Source of the DNA: Nilaparvata lugens
Lineage: Eukaryota; Arthropoda; Insecta; Hemiptera; Delphacidae
Assembly (NCBI RefSeq): GCF_014356525.2
Contig: NC_052509.1
Span: forward strand, 28,476,390-28,540,389
Direction: 5' to 3'
DNA length: 64,000 bases
Under the pieces are notes generated by a model. It was not told the DNA's origin. It did not search any database and saw nothing but the letters and a program-made list of their open reading frames with translations. This document shows positions 22,620 to 31,680 of the stretch, in pieces (the stretch's first letter is position 1; every line of letters begins with the position of its first letter). The translations under genes and the position numbers were made by a program.

Positions 22620-24158
22620 TCATTCATCAGAATATATTAATGAAGAGCTATTTAAACCAAATCCTAATTTTCTTTTAGCCCACATTGTAGGAGCAATAAC
22701 TAAATCCATAGCTCTTTCATTTAAAGTAGCATCTTTTGAAAATAAACGATTTAAAGCTTGATCTTCTAATTTTTTATCAGCTATCCATCTTTGTTCTGGA
22801 GTTCTATTATTTGAATAAAATATATCATGTTCCTTACAAAATTCATCAGTTGGATTAATTCCTTTATCACCTCTCTCTAATCTTTCTTTAAGTTTTGTTC
22901 CTGGACCACAGAAATTTGCACCTGGATACTCTAAGATAAACTCTAAAGGTAAATTATTTATAATATCATTAACTAAACCACATCCTATAACATTTTCAGG
23001 TAATAAAGACATACATCTAATTAAATATTTAGTACTATTTGGTGTATCAATTATTTCTGTAAGTCTATCATTCATAAATTTAACAAGAGACATTTTTTCA
23101 TTATGAAAACTATTATTTCCAGCATTTTCTTGAGCTGAAATATAATTAAGTATTTTAACTAATTCATTTAAATTATTTACATATCTATATTCAATTGGTT
23201 GATGATTAAATTCTAATACTCCAGATCCTTTCTGATTAATAAGTTCTTCCCAAATAGTTTTAACTAATTTCCATTTTCTACCTTTACTTGATTTTGGTTT
23301 TCTACTTTTTGGATCATTATTTTGAAATAAAGAATTAGTTTTAATCATAATTTTTTTATAATTATCCCAATCATCATCTGTAAACATTTCACGTTCTAAA
23401 TAATCATTTCTAGTTAAAAGTCTCCATAAACCTTCTGTACCTTTATATTTTTCTTCATTTTCATTATATTTTATTATAATATCATCTATATCAACAGTCA
23501 TAGGATAATTACCAATTTTCCATTCTTCAATATCTTCATCATACCAAATACCAAATTGTTTATCATGTGCTCTTGGTAAAAATTTTGAAGCAATTGATCC
23601 AATATTAATAATAGATGATTCCATAATTTTTTTCAAAGATTTATTAGTTTTAAAAGTTTCTTTTTCGGGTGTTATTGGATCTTCAATTGTAGATGTAGAT
23701 TCATTATAATGAAAATCATTTTCATCTTCATCTTCAAATTGAATTTTTCGAAATGGAGTACTAACTATGTTTGGATTAAAAATTTGAATATCTTTTGAAT
23801 TTTCAACTTTTCTATCATCATCATTAATTCTATTTTCTTTCAAAGCATTAATAATAGGTTCATATTTCTTTTCTCTTTCTTTTAATTCTAGTCCTTCACG
23901 AATATGATTAGATTTAAACTCATCTTTAAGTTTTTTTTCTAAATCATAAACATATTTAGCTTTAGATAATGATATTTCATCATTTTTTGGATTTAATAAT
24001 AATTCATCAAATTCTGGTCCATTATATGGATCTTTTTTAATAAGTTTACTCTTTTGTTCAATTTTATCTCTTTCTTTTTCACCTTCTTTGAATCTTTGTA
24101 ATAAATCTTTTTCAATTTGATTTAACTTTTTCAAATCTTCATTTTTTAGATCCTTCAT
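22620..24158 (-). CDS. Virion-type protein with C-terminal PLA2 domain
   Basis: An intact 512-aa frame starting in the context TTATAAATG. Residues 1-170 are highly charged and predicted helical/coiled-coil. The middle (about 200-400) has the Polinton-specific GIWYDEDIEEWKIGN and YKGTEGLWRLLTR pattern. The C-terminus is a parvovirus-VP1-like phospholipase A2 domain: calcium loop GPGTKL at 418-423 and catalytic His-Asp at 444-445 in CKEHDIFY, with a helix after it. In parvoviruses such domains breach endosomal membranes; a similar role here is inference. It is transcribed opposite to the polymerase and in line with the ATPase. Confidence 0.9.
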   Translation of the reverse strand: MKDLKNEDLKKLNQIEKDLLQRFKEGEKERDKIEQKSKLIKKDPYNGPEFDELLLNPKNDEISLSKAKYVYDLEKKLKDEFKSNHIREGLELKEREKKYEPIINALKENRINDDDRKVENSKDIQIFNPNIVSTPFRKIQFEDEDENDFHYNESTSTIEDPITPEKETFKTNKSLKKIMESSIINIGSIASKFLPRAHDKQFGIWYDEDIEEWKIGNYPMTVDIDDIIIKYNENEEKYKGTEGLWRLLTRNDYLEREMFTDDDWDNYKKIMIKTNSLFQNNDPKSRKPKSSKGRKWKLVKTIWEELINQKGSGVLEFNHQPIEYRYVNNLNELVKILNYISAQENAGNNSFHNEKMSLVKFMNDRLTEIIDTPNSTKYLIRCMSLLPENVIGCGLVNDIINNLPLEFILEYPGANFCGPGTKLKERLERGDKGINPTDEFCKEHDIFYSNNRTPEQRWIADKKLEDQALNRLFSKDATLNERAMDLVIAPTMWAKRKLGFGLNSSSLIYSDE

Positions 24159-24199
24159 TTATAAATAAAAAATTTATTATTATTTAAAAAAAAGTTAAA

Positions 24200-24515
24200 T
24201 AAACGTTTTTAAACTTTTTTAAACGTTAATTTTTTAAATGTTAAATGTATGTTTTTGAACATTAATTTTTTATAACGTTAAATGTATGTTTTTGAACGTT
24301 AATTTTTTATAACGTTAAATATATGTTTTTGAACTTTAATTTTTTAAACGTTAAATGTATGTTTTTGAACGTTAAATTTTTATAACGTTAAATGTATGTT
24401 TTTGAACGTTAATTTTTTAAACGTTAAATGTATGTTTTTGAACATTAATTTTTTATAACGTTAAATGTATGTTTTTGAACGTTAATTTTTTATAATGTTA
24501 AATGTACGTTTTTTA
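24200..24515. repeat. AACGTT-rich tandem repeats, unit about 37 bp
   Basis: About eight copies of AACGTTAAATGTATGTTTTT plus GAACGTTAATTTTTTAT-type sequence fill the gap between two minus-strand genes. Each unit contains palindromic AACGTT. The array overlaps the last codons of the packaging ATPase gene, whose C-terminal tail is encoded by a repeat unit. Confidence 0.88.
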
Positions 24516-25168
24516 TTTAATATATCATTTTTCAACATTAGTTTATATTTTCCATCATTTGATTTTCTAGTCATATCTATTGTGATAAAACCATAAGGTT
24601 CATCCCAACATTTTTTACATAAAATTTGAAATTCATTAAAACTCATTTCTGATCCTACATGATCATCATAAATTCGTTTAGTATAATATTTATTTTGTCT
24701 AAAAATAAATAATAAATTTACATTATTTCTAATTACTCTTAAATCTAGATGACAATAACTTTGACTTAGATAGATACATGAAATATTTTTATGTCTTCCT
24801 CTTATAAAATATTCTTTAATTTTTGTTTGTTCTTCCATTAAACAATCATCAAATACAATTAATGAATTTTCATAACATTCATCTATTGAAATTAAATCAT
24901 CACAAGAATTATAGAAAAAAGCTATTTTATTATTAATTTTATTTTCAATTTTTTGATAATGTTTTTGTAAATCTGTATATGATCTTTGTTCTAGTGATTT
25001 ACTAAAAACATAAAGATATAAAAATTTTAAGCCACTTTCTTTTTTATAAATTAAATTTAATAATAAATTAGTTTTTCCACTACCAGAACTACCAATAATA
25101 ATAGCTCTCAATGGATGTGGTAATAATGAATTATTAATTTTTTCTTCATAAATATTTGTTATATCCAT
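24482..25168 (-). CDS. A32/FtsK-HerA-type genome packaging ATPase
   Basis: Intact 228-aa ATPase. Walker A is IIGSSGSGKTNLL near residues 25-37, Walker B SLIVFDDCLM near 105, followed by a sensor-like SCIYLSQSYCHLDLRVIRNN. These mark the packaging ATPases shared by Polintons, adintoviruses and nucleocytoplasmic large DNA viruses; the protein pumps DNA into preformed capsids. It starts 28 bp from the divergent minor capsid gene, so both probably share a bidirectional promoter at 25169-25196. The stop lies inside the 37-bp repeat array. Confidence 0.95.
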   Translation of the reverse strand: MDITNIYEEKINNSLLPHPLRAIIIGSSGSGKTNLLLNLIYKKESGLKFLYLYVFSKSLEQRSYTDLQKHYQKIENKINNKIAFFYNSCDDLISIDECYENSLIVFDDCLMEEQTKIKEYFIRGRHKNISCIYLSQSYCHLDLRVIRNNVNLLFIFRQNKYYTKRIYDDHVGSEMSFNEFQILCKKCWDEPYGFITIDMTRKSNDGKYKLMLKNDILNKKRTFNIIKN

Positions 25169-25196
25169 TATTTATTTCAAAATTATTCTATTATAA

Positions 25197-25902
25197 ATGA
25201 AATTATTAAAACTAAGTGGATCAAATTCTAAATTGAGATTGCATCTGGAGCATCTAATATATATCAATGAAGAAGATAATTATAAATTAACATTATTAGG
25301 ATTTTATTCTGATAACAATATTTATAATTTAAGAGAAGATGGTCAAATATATTATAAAGAAAAGAAAGAAAAAATTATAAAACTATTAATTTTCCAAAAA
25401 ATTACTATACTTTAGAAAGAATACAAACACTCATAAATATTCATATGGAAAATGAAGATTATAATGTTATTATTAGTAGAGATGATAATAAAATTCAATT
25501 TATTACATCTCATTATCTATTTGGATTTTCAGAATCAATGAAAAATGTATTAGGATTAACAAAAAATGATATAATTTATCGTGATACATTCTATAATGAA
25601 AAAATTCAAAATTTAAGATCAGTTGATGTAATTGAAATACATTGTAATTTAGTAGAAAAGAGTCTTAGTAATCATGAAAATCATTCACATAAACATAATG
25701 AGAAAGAGTTACTATATCAATTTTTTCATAATACAATTCGTGGATCTAAAATTTCAATTCAACCAAATCATAAAATATTTGTTCCATTGAAAAAAATTTA
25801 CATAAAATTCAAGAAATAGTAATTTCAATTACTGATCAAAATAATAATTCAATAGTAAATCCTGATGTAAATAATATTATTTATTTAGGTCTTAAAAAAT
25901 AA
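25197..25902 (+). pseudogene. Minor capsid (penton-like) protein, frameshifted
   Basis: Three consecutive segments in shifting registers make up one gene: 25197-25415 (starts MKLLKLSGSNSKLRLHL), 25445-25819 (contains FGFSESMKNVLGL and VIEIHCNLVEKSL) and a tail ending at 25900-25902. The opening LxLSGxNS and the later GFS...VIEIHCN pattern fit the single-jelly-roll minor capsid protein of Polintons. Breaks lie near 25385-25440 and 25800-25815. The gene sits between the ATPase and major capsid genes, all near the centre of the element. Confidence 0.85.
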
Positions 25903-25927
25903 AATATATAAAATTTTTTTATAATAA

Positions 25928-27160
25928 ATGAATAAGATATTTGATGAGTTTTTTGGTGATATAATTAAAAGTGAATACAGGACTATAAATCCTGTTAGTG
26001 AATTAAATTTTAATTCACCAAATAATTATACAATTTTTAAAATAGATCATGGAGACTCATTTTATAATTCTAAATTTCAAATTCATGTAACTGGTAAATT
26101 AATTAAAAAAGCTGGAGGAGGTGATTATGAAGATAATTCAACAATTAAATTGATTGATAATTTTCTACCATATCTATTTTCAAGAATTGAATTGAAAAAA
26201 CAACATACATTAATTGATTTTGTTGATTTTCCAGGAATTACAAGTACTGTTAAAGGATTAGTAAGTTATCATAATTCTCAAAAACAAACAATTAGTAATA
26301 CAGGATTTGTTTCTAAATTTACTAGTGGAAAATTTGAAATATTATGTACATTAAGTCAATTAGGTTTAGGATTTTTTGATCATCTTAGATATCCAATGTT
26401 CAAAGGAGGATTTGAAATAATATTTACCAGATCTGAAGATAATGATGCTATCTTTAGATGGAAAGATACAACACAAGGGGCAATTGAACCACAAGAAGGA
26501 AAGATAGTTATTGAAACTTTTACTTTAAGAGTACCAATAGTTGAATTTTCTAATATAGCTAAAATTCAAATAGTTAATAATTTAAAATCATTAAGCGATG
26601 ATAGAAAATTGAAATATGATTATTTTCAATGACAAACCATTGATAAAAAAGGAGTTTTTGGATCTTCTTTTAGTTTTGAAATAACTAATTCTTTTAGAAA
26701 TGTTTACAATCCTAAATTTATAATCATATGTCTACAAACTGATAAATTGAATGATCAAAAAAAGAATCCTTCAACATTTGATCAAGTTAAATTGAAAAAT
26801 GCTATAGTTAAAATAAATGGTGAAAGATATCCAAATGAATTAGAAAATATAGATTTTCAAAATAAAAATACATCTATTCTCTATGACATGTACCAAAACT
26901 TTAGAAGAGTCATGTTTAGAGATGATTATGTATATCTTGGATATGAAGAATTTATAAATACATATCCAATAGTTGTAATTGATACCCATTTACATCCAAC
27001 AAATGTAGGAAATACTAAAAATGATATATTGATTGAACTTGATTTTGCATCTCCTGTAACTGCTCCAAATAATAATAATGGAACAATAGCTTATGTAATT
27101 GTATTTTCAAAAATGCATTTTATATATGATATTAATAGAAATACTGTTAATATGATTTGA
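25928..27160 (+). pseudogene. Major capsid protein (double jelly roll), one stop
   Basis: A 410-codon gene in one register, interrupted by a TGA at 26630-26632. The start lies in ATAATAAATG. Sequence pattern fits the Polinton major capsid protein: an N-terminal FDEFFGDIIKSEYRT region, a beta-rich middle with FPGITSTVKGLVSYHNS, and a C-terminal RRVMFRDDYVYLGYEEF followed by YPIVVIDTH. Such proteins form trimeric hexon-like capsomers. The isolated stop is the only lesion seen, so it is a recent break or a sequencing error. It precedes the protease gene by 15 bp. Confidence 0.9.
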
Positions 27161-27175
27161 ATCTTTTTATAATAA

Positions 27176-28066
27176 ATGGATTTAATAAAACATAAAGTCA
27201 ATTTATCAGAAAGACAAAAAAATAATTTTAGAATAGCACAAAAGAAACATAAAACTATAACAATAGGATTAAAATATGATCAATTATCATCAGGTGAAAA
27301 TGAAATTTTATTAACTAATGTACAATATAAAAATTTAAATAAAGCTTTAAAAAATAAAAAAGGTATAAGATTATCCTTATTATATAATCAAATTGGTAAT
27401 GGTCTATTAAATGATTTAATAACAAAAGCTGAAAATAATATTCCTTTAGTTAAAACTGTAACACCTTATTTAAGAGATGATTTAGCTCCTCTAATTAAAG
27501 AAAAACTTGTTCCTTGGTTACATAATCTCATAGATAGAGAACTTGATGATATTATTAAATATGATCAAACAGGTAAAGGACTTAAATCTTTTATAAATAA
27601 AAAAATTGATTCAATTTATTCTAATTTACTTAAAAAAAAAAAAATAACTCCATTATCTATTAGTGATTTAGAAAATTATTCAAGAAAATTAAAATATTTT
27701 AAAGGAATTTTTATGAGAGATAATCTCCCAATTGATAAACCATATAATATTGAATGTGGAATTATTAATTTAGATAGTATGTTTTCTACAGGAACACATT
27801 GGACTTATTATATGAAAAAAAATAATAATGTACTTTATTTTGATAGTTATGGAAATGCTAATCCACCATTAGAATTACAAAAATATTTATTGAATAATAA
27901 AATTTTTATTTCAACAGATGAAATACAAAACGATTATGATCCACCAATATGTGGACATCTTTGTTTATATGCTTTGAAATTATTTTCAGAAGGATGTAAT
28001 TTAAAAATAATTTCACAAAAAATTTTTAATAATAAATATGGTTTCTTATCATTCATTGATATTTAA
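27176..28066 (+). CDS. Core-protein-like domain fused to adenain-like protease
   Basis: Intact 296-aa frame with start context TATAATAAATG. Residues 1-70 are basic and carry two NLSERQKNNFRIAQKKHKT / LLTNVQYKNLNKALKNKKG blocks like the small adintovirus/adenovirus-type virion core protein. The middle is helical. From about residue 180 follows a C48-type protease: KYFKGIFMRDNLP, ECGIINLD, the catalytic His in GTHWTYY, the acidic partner in YFDSYGN and the nucleophile Cys in CGHLCLYAL. Such proteases mature virions. Core and protease are usually separate genes in relatives that I know, so the fusion is noteworthy. Confidence 0.9.
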   Translation: MDLIKHKVNLSERQKNNFRIAQKKHKTITIGLKYDQLSSGENEILLTNVQYKNLNKALKNKKGIRLSLLYNQIGNGLLNDLITKAENNIPLVKTVTPYLRDDLAPLIKEKLVPWLHNLIDRELDDIIKYDQTGKGLKSFINKKIDSIYSNLLKKKKITPLSISDLENYSRKLKYFKGIFMRDNLPIDKPYNIECGIINLDSMFSTGTHWTYYMKKNNNVLYFDSYGNANPPLELQKYLLNNKIFISTDEIQNDYDPPICGHLCLYALKLFSEGCNLKIISQKIFNNKYGFLSFIDI

Positions 28067-28067
28067 T

Positions 28068-28441
28068 CAATTTGGTGATGATATAAAATCAGAACAAAAA
28101 TTTGAAATTGATGAATTACAAAATATTATAAAAGAATGTAAACATAAAATTGATAATATAATGAAAGAGTCTATAACATTGGATTATTTTAAAAATTCTA
28201 AAAAAATATAGATGAAAAACTTAATGAAGAGTTTATAACAATGGATTATTTTAAAAATTTTATGAAAAATTTAGATGAAAAACTTAATAAAGCTAATCAT
28301 ATCTTATTTGAAAAACTTGATAAAAGTAGTATAGATAGAAATCAGGATACATATAATAATCTTAAAAATGAAATAAATGATAAATTAAAAGATTTTGAAT
28401 CTAAAATTGAACATATAAATTCACTTTTAAATGAAACTTAA
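28068..28441 (+). pseudogene. Small coiled-coil protein region with internal duplication
   Basis: Directly after the protease, an unidentified charged, helical protein is encoded in pieces. An open segment from about 28069 to a TAG near 28210 contains ELQNIIKECKHKIDNIMK, and a 66-aa frame at 28241-28441 contains KLNKANHILFEKLDKSS and a heptad-like end. A block with ATGGATTATTTTAAAAATT and GATGAAAAACTTAATGA occurs twice (about 28171-28231 and 28232-28300), a tandem duplication. Function unknown; position suggests a virion or regulatory protein. Confidence 0.5.
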
Positions 28442-28743
28442 ATTATTTTTTTTAGATTTGAAATATGACTTTCCATTTCTTGATGTTTTTTCATATATGT
28501 TTTAGTAATGAATTTATCACATACATCACATTTAACTTTTTCTAAAATTTTATCTTTATTTTTATAATAGTAATTTCTAACTTTCTTAATATCGCATTCT
28601 TTACACCAACTTGATATATTATTTTTACAAGTTTTACTTTTATAGAAATTATCATGAGTTTTATCTATTGCACATTTTGAACATGTTTTCATGTATTCAT
28701 TATTTATTTTACATCTTGAACATATATGATTTTTATTTTCCAT
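28438..28743 (-). CDS. Small zinc-ribbon/C2H2 protein
   Basis: Intact 101 aa, start context TATATAAATG, overlapping the end of the coiled-coil frame by a few bases. It has paired cysteine modules: ICSRCK near the N-terminus, CSKCAIDKTHDNFYKSKTC followed by WCKECD, a treble-clef or HNH-like arrangement, and a C-terminal C2H2 finger CDVCDKFITKTYMKKHQ with a later His. Nucleic-acid binding is likely. No catalytic His-Asn-His is clear, so I do not call it a nuclease. Confidence 0.75.
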   Translation of the reverse strand: MENKNHICSRCKINNEYMKTCSKCAIDKTHDNFYKSKTCKNNISSWCKECDIKKVRNYYYKNKDKILEKVKCDVCDKFITKTYMKKHQEMESHISNLKKII

Positions 28744-28766
28744 TTATATATAAAAAATTATATATT

Positions 28767-29773
28767 TTATAATAATGTTTTCTTCAATTCATCTTCATAA
28801 AAACTACCAATTATATCTTCATTATTTAAATCTTTCAATTTATATGTTATAGGATCTGTATAGATAATTTTAGTAATAATAAAAATTTCTCTAGTCCAAT
28901 TATTTTTATATTTATTCTGAAATGATTTTTTAAATGATGGAATTCTAACTCTATCATCTATTTCAAATTTTGGTTTAATAATATTATTGAAGTTTTGAAA
29001 TTATAAACAGTATTCAATAATATATTCTCCTTATTCTCATCTACATCTATAGGATTCATTTTTATAGTACTATGTTTAGTATTATTATATTTTTCAATAA
29101 TGTTTTGTAATTCATCAATCCATCTAAAATTTTTATTTATTTCAAAAATAATTTTCAATTTATTATTTAATGTTCTATTAAATCTTGCAATTATTGCACT
29201 TTTTTCTTCATTTTCAGTATGATATAATTTTATTTTATATTTTTTTAATAATTGATTGAATTATTTATTTCTAAATTCAAGACCTTTATCAGAATGTATA
29301 AGATTTGGAGATTTATGATTAACTTTTTTAGTATTATTTAAAATTTTTTCAAATGCTTTAGAAACTTCTAATCCATTCTTCTTTTTCAATGGTTCAACCC
29401 ATACATACTTTGAAAATGTATCTATAACATTCAAAATATATTTATATCCATCATTTTGTTCATGATACTTATCAAATATCATAAGATCTATAGCCCATAA
29501 ATTATCAATTCCTAATGTTAAAATTTTTCTTCTTTTAAATTTTTTTATAACTGGTTTATGTATTTCAATAGCTTCAATTTTTTCTTCTTCCTTAGTTAAA
29601 TTATTTTCAATAATTTCTTTAGTTACTGGTGATTTTATGAATTTACTTTTATTAGTTTTACATACCAAACATTTAGCTGCTATTCTATATAATCCATTAC
29701 TAGTTTGAACTATTTCTGAATTCTTATTTTTAGTTTTCTTTTTACATTTATGACAATGAATAAGCTCATCCAT
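28767..29773 (-). pseudogene. int: Retroviral-type (rve) integrase of the Polinton
   Basis: The N-terminal zinc region (IHCHKCKKKT, then AAKCLVCK) is followed by the DDE core: first Asp in NLWAIDLMIF, VIDTFSKYVWVEPL, second Asp in LIHSDKGLEF, and the Glu region ENEEKSAIIARFNRTL. An in-frame TAA at 29261-29263 lies between the second Asp and the Glu. A later frameshift near 28975-29000 separates the C-terminal chromodomain-like tail (KFEIDDRVRIPSFKKSF), which ends at 28767. This enzyme inserts the element and produces 6-bp target duplications. Start context is AATAAATG. Confidence 0.9.
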
Positions 29774-29871
29774 TTATTCAATAAGAAAAATACATCCATC
29801 ATCTTGAAAAATTACTTCATAATTTTTAAGATGATGGATGTATGTTTTTTATTAAATAAATTTTTTAATAA
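29774..29871. promoter_or_regulatory. Palindromic bidirectional promoter region
   Basis: The 98-bp gap between the divergent integrase and 67-aa genes is an imperfect palindrome: TACATCCATCATCTTGAAAA on the left pairs with TTTTAAGATGATGGATGTAT on the right, centre near 29814. The right half is the ITR's own upstream region. Both flanking genes start with AATAAATGGA. Confidence 0.65.
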
Positions 29872-30075
29872 ATGGAACAAATTAAAACATTCAATTTAAC
29901 AGAATCATTTCAAGTATTTATAAAAGGAGTTAGAGAAAAAACTGAAATAGTTTTACAAAATGGAAATGATAAAATTATTCTTGATACAGATAGATGGACT
30001 GAACTTTTCAAACATATATCTTCAATAAATAATGAATATTATAATAGATTCAAGTATCTATATAATGATTTATAA
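29872..30075 (+). CDS. ITR-borne 67-aa protein, right copy
   Basis: Near-identical to 12521-12724 and, like it, reading outward. Starts in TTTAATAAATGG. The helix-turn pattern KIILDTDRWTELFKHISSIN is unchanged; one residue near the C-terminus differs (L for Q). Conservation of the frame in both ITRs despite decay of internal genes supports a real product. Possible PC4-like DNA binding is only an inference. Confidence 0.75.
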   Translation: MEQIKTFNLTESFQVFIKGVREKTEIVLQNGNDKIILDTDRWTELFKHISSINNEYYNRFKYLYNDL

Positions 30076-30123
30076 AAATATAAAATATCTTAAAATTTTT
30101 TCCATATAAATAGAAATATAAAA

Positions 30124-30426
30124 ATGTCTTCATTAATAAAACAATTCAATAATTATGGAAAAATTAAGATAACTAAAAAAATAAAAGAGTTAGAAATTAA
30201 TAAAGAATATGAAATTTTAAATATTAAAAAAATCAAAACAAAAAATAATGGATGTTTCATGTCAGTTGAATTAGAAGAATTTATAACATATTTACCAAAA
30301 AAGTATTTAGAAATGTTTGATGAAAAATCTATTAAAGAATTTAATAAACTTAAAATGAAATTAGTTTTATTAGGTTTAGAAGATGATGATAAATATCCTA
30401 TATTAGAAATGAGAGAATTTTCATAA
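30124..30426 (+). CDS. ITR-borne 100-aa protein, right copy
   Basis: Second copy of the 12170-12472 product, 48 bp after the 67-aa gene and probably cotranscribed with it towards the element end. The core EYEILNIKKIKTKNNG and ELEEFITYLPKKYL is identical in both copies. Function unknown. Confidence 0.75.
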   Translation: MSSLIKQFNNYGKIKITKKIKELEINKEYEILNIKKIKTKNNGCFMSVELEEFITYLPKKYLEMFDEKSIKEFNKLKMKLVLLGLEDDDKYPILEMREFS

Positions 30427-30793
30427 TTTTTTAAAATTTAAAATTCTAATAAAAAATTAAAAAATTAAAAATTAAATTCTAAATCAAATTAAAATGGATA
30501 CTTTTAGTCTCCAAGTAAAATTCAATTTTCTTGATTTATTTAATAAATTCTAAATTAAATTAAATTAAATTGATTTTTTTTGGAGACTATTGGTTGAAAA
30601 TGTACTTATTTCTCTGCTTAAAACTGTGTCTCTAGTGAGTGGAATAGAACTCTCATATTAACATCTACTTACATGAATTCAGTAGCTAGTAAAAGGCTAT
30701 AGTAGGCTACTCGTTGAAAATTATTAATTTTTCTGAGTTTTAGTAAAATAGTAGGCTACTCAGTTCAACAAAACATGTTTATAATCTATTAAA

Positions 30794-30983
30794 CTGGGTT
30801 TACACCAAAGTTATTAACAAAATGTTAATAACTTAATCCCTATATATATTCTATTAGATTGAACATAACTTATCATACACATGATGAACATAATATATGT
30901 GTTTGTCAAGTTCCGTTCAATGTAATAGTATCTATAAGGATTAAGCTATTGATATTTTGTTAATAACTTTGGTGTAAACCCAG
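30794..30983. mobile_element. Palindromic MITE, copy 1
   Basis: Terminal inverted repeats CTGGGTTTACACCAAAGTTA and complement, about 50 bp long, enclose a short AT-rich loop. The same element occurs at 37714-37909. Confidence 0.85.
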
Positions 30984-30989
30984 CTTTAG

Positions 30990-31680
30990 GCTATAAATCA
31001 AATCAAAATCCATTTATTTCCAAAGACAAATTACAATTTGTATAGGCCACTTCATGAGAAAATTACATAAATTATTACATAAAAAACATATAATCATACC
31101 ACATAAAAACAATAAATCATCACATTAACATCTTACAAATTCTCCATATAAAGGCAAAATATTCATCATTAGTATAAAAACAAGTTTCTTATTAGAAAAT
31201 CCTCAATTTTAAGTTTATATTCACTCACTAGTAAGCCTATTTATATGTAACGGTAACTGATTATAAAACCTAATTGCACAAGCTCTAAAACTGATATGAC
31301 TAGATTTATACCAACAATATTCGTTTCTAGGTTCAACCTATTTCTTGTGTTGTGCGAATAAACATCAAAATGACTAGAGAATGAGAGCAAGTTAATCTTT
31401 ATAAATAATGAACATTGAAAATAAAAATACACGGCAAACACATAATTCTCAATCTAACAAATAGCGGTTTGCAGTACTTAAGGGGAGGAACATTACATTA
31501 TACATGGTTCTTATTGCTCTTTTTTGTAACACAAAACGTGAATGGAAATCACTACAATTGGCCCATAATATTGCTTCATACAAAAGATGTGAATGAACAT
31601 AACTATAGTAGACATTTACTAAACAATTTTGAAACACTATTTCCTTTTATCTTCTCAACATGAAAACACCTCTTGTTACC
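30990..31680 (-). pseudogene. Jockey-like LINE 3' end (reverse transcriptase tail)
   Basis: The minus strand encodes a decayed C-terminal RT region: CLVNVYYSYVHSHLLYEAIL and LQKRAIRTMYNV, then in another frame FDVYSHNTRNRLNLE, the usual final motif of this LINE group. The sequence right to 30990 is probably its 3' UTR. Truncated 5' and frameshifted. Confidence 0.75.

Larger units (their letters stand above)
11934..30669. mobile_element. Polinton/Maverick (adintovirus-like) element
   Basis: The element starts AGTAGATGTTAATATGAGAG and ends with the exact complement ATTAACATCTACT. It is flanked by the 6-bp duplication TACATG at 11928-11933 and 30670-30675, the target size typical of this family. 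It carries inverted terminal repeats of about 0.85 kb and the family's core set: protein-primed polymerase B, retroviral-type integrase, packaging ATPase, adenain-like protease, minor and major capsid proteins. Its coding DNA is far more AT-rich than its surroundings. Length is 18.7 kb, of which 5.0 kb is a nested hAT transposon. Several core genes are broken, so this copy is not autonomous as it stands. Confidence 0.97.
29822..30669. repeat. Right inverted terminal repeat of the Polinton
   Basis: Reverse complement of 11934-12777 with only scattered substitutions. It carries second copies of the 67-aa and 100-aa genes and ends at ATTAACATCTACT, followed by the target duplication TACATG. Confidence 0.93.
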
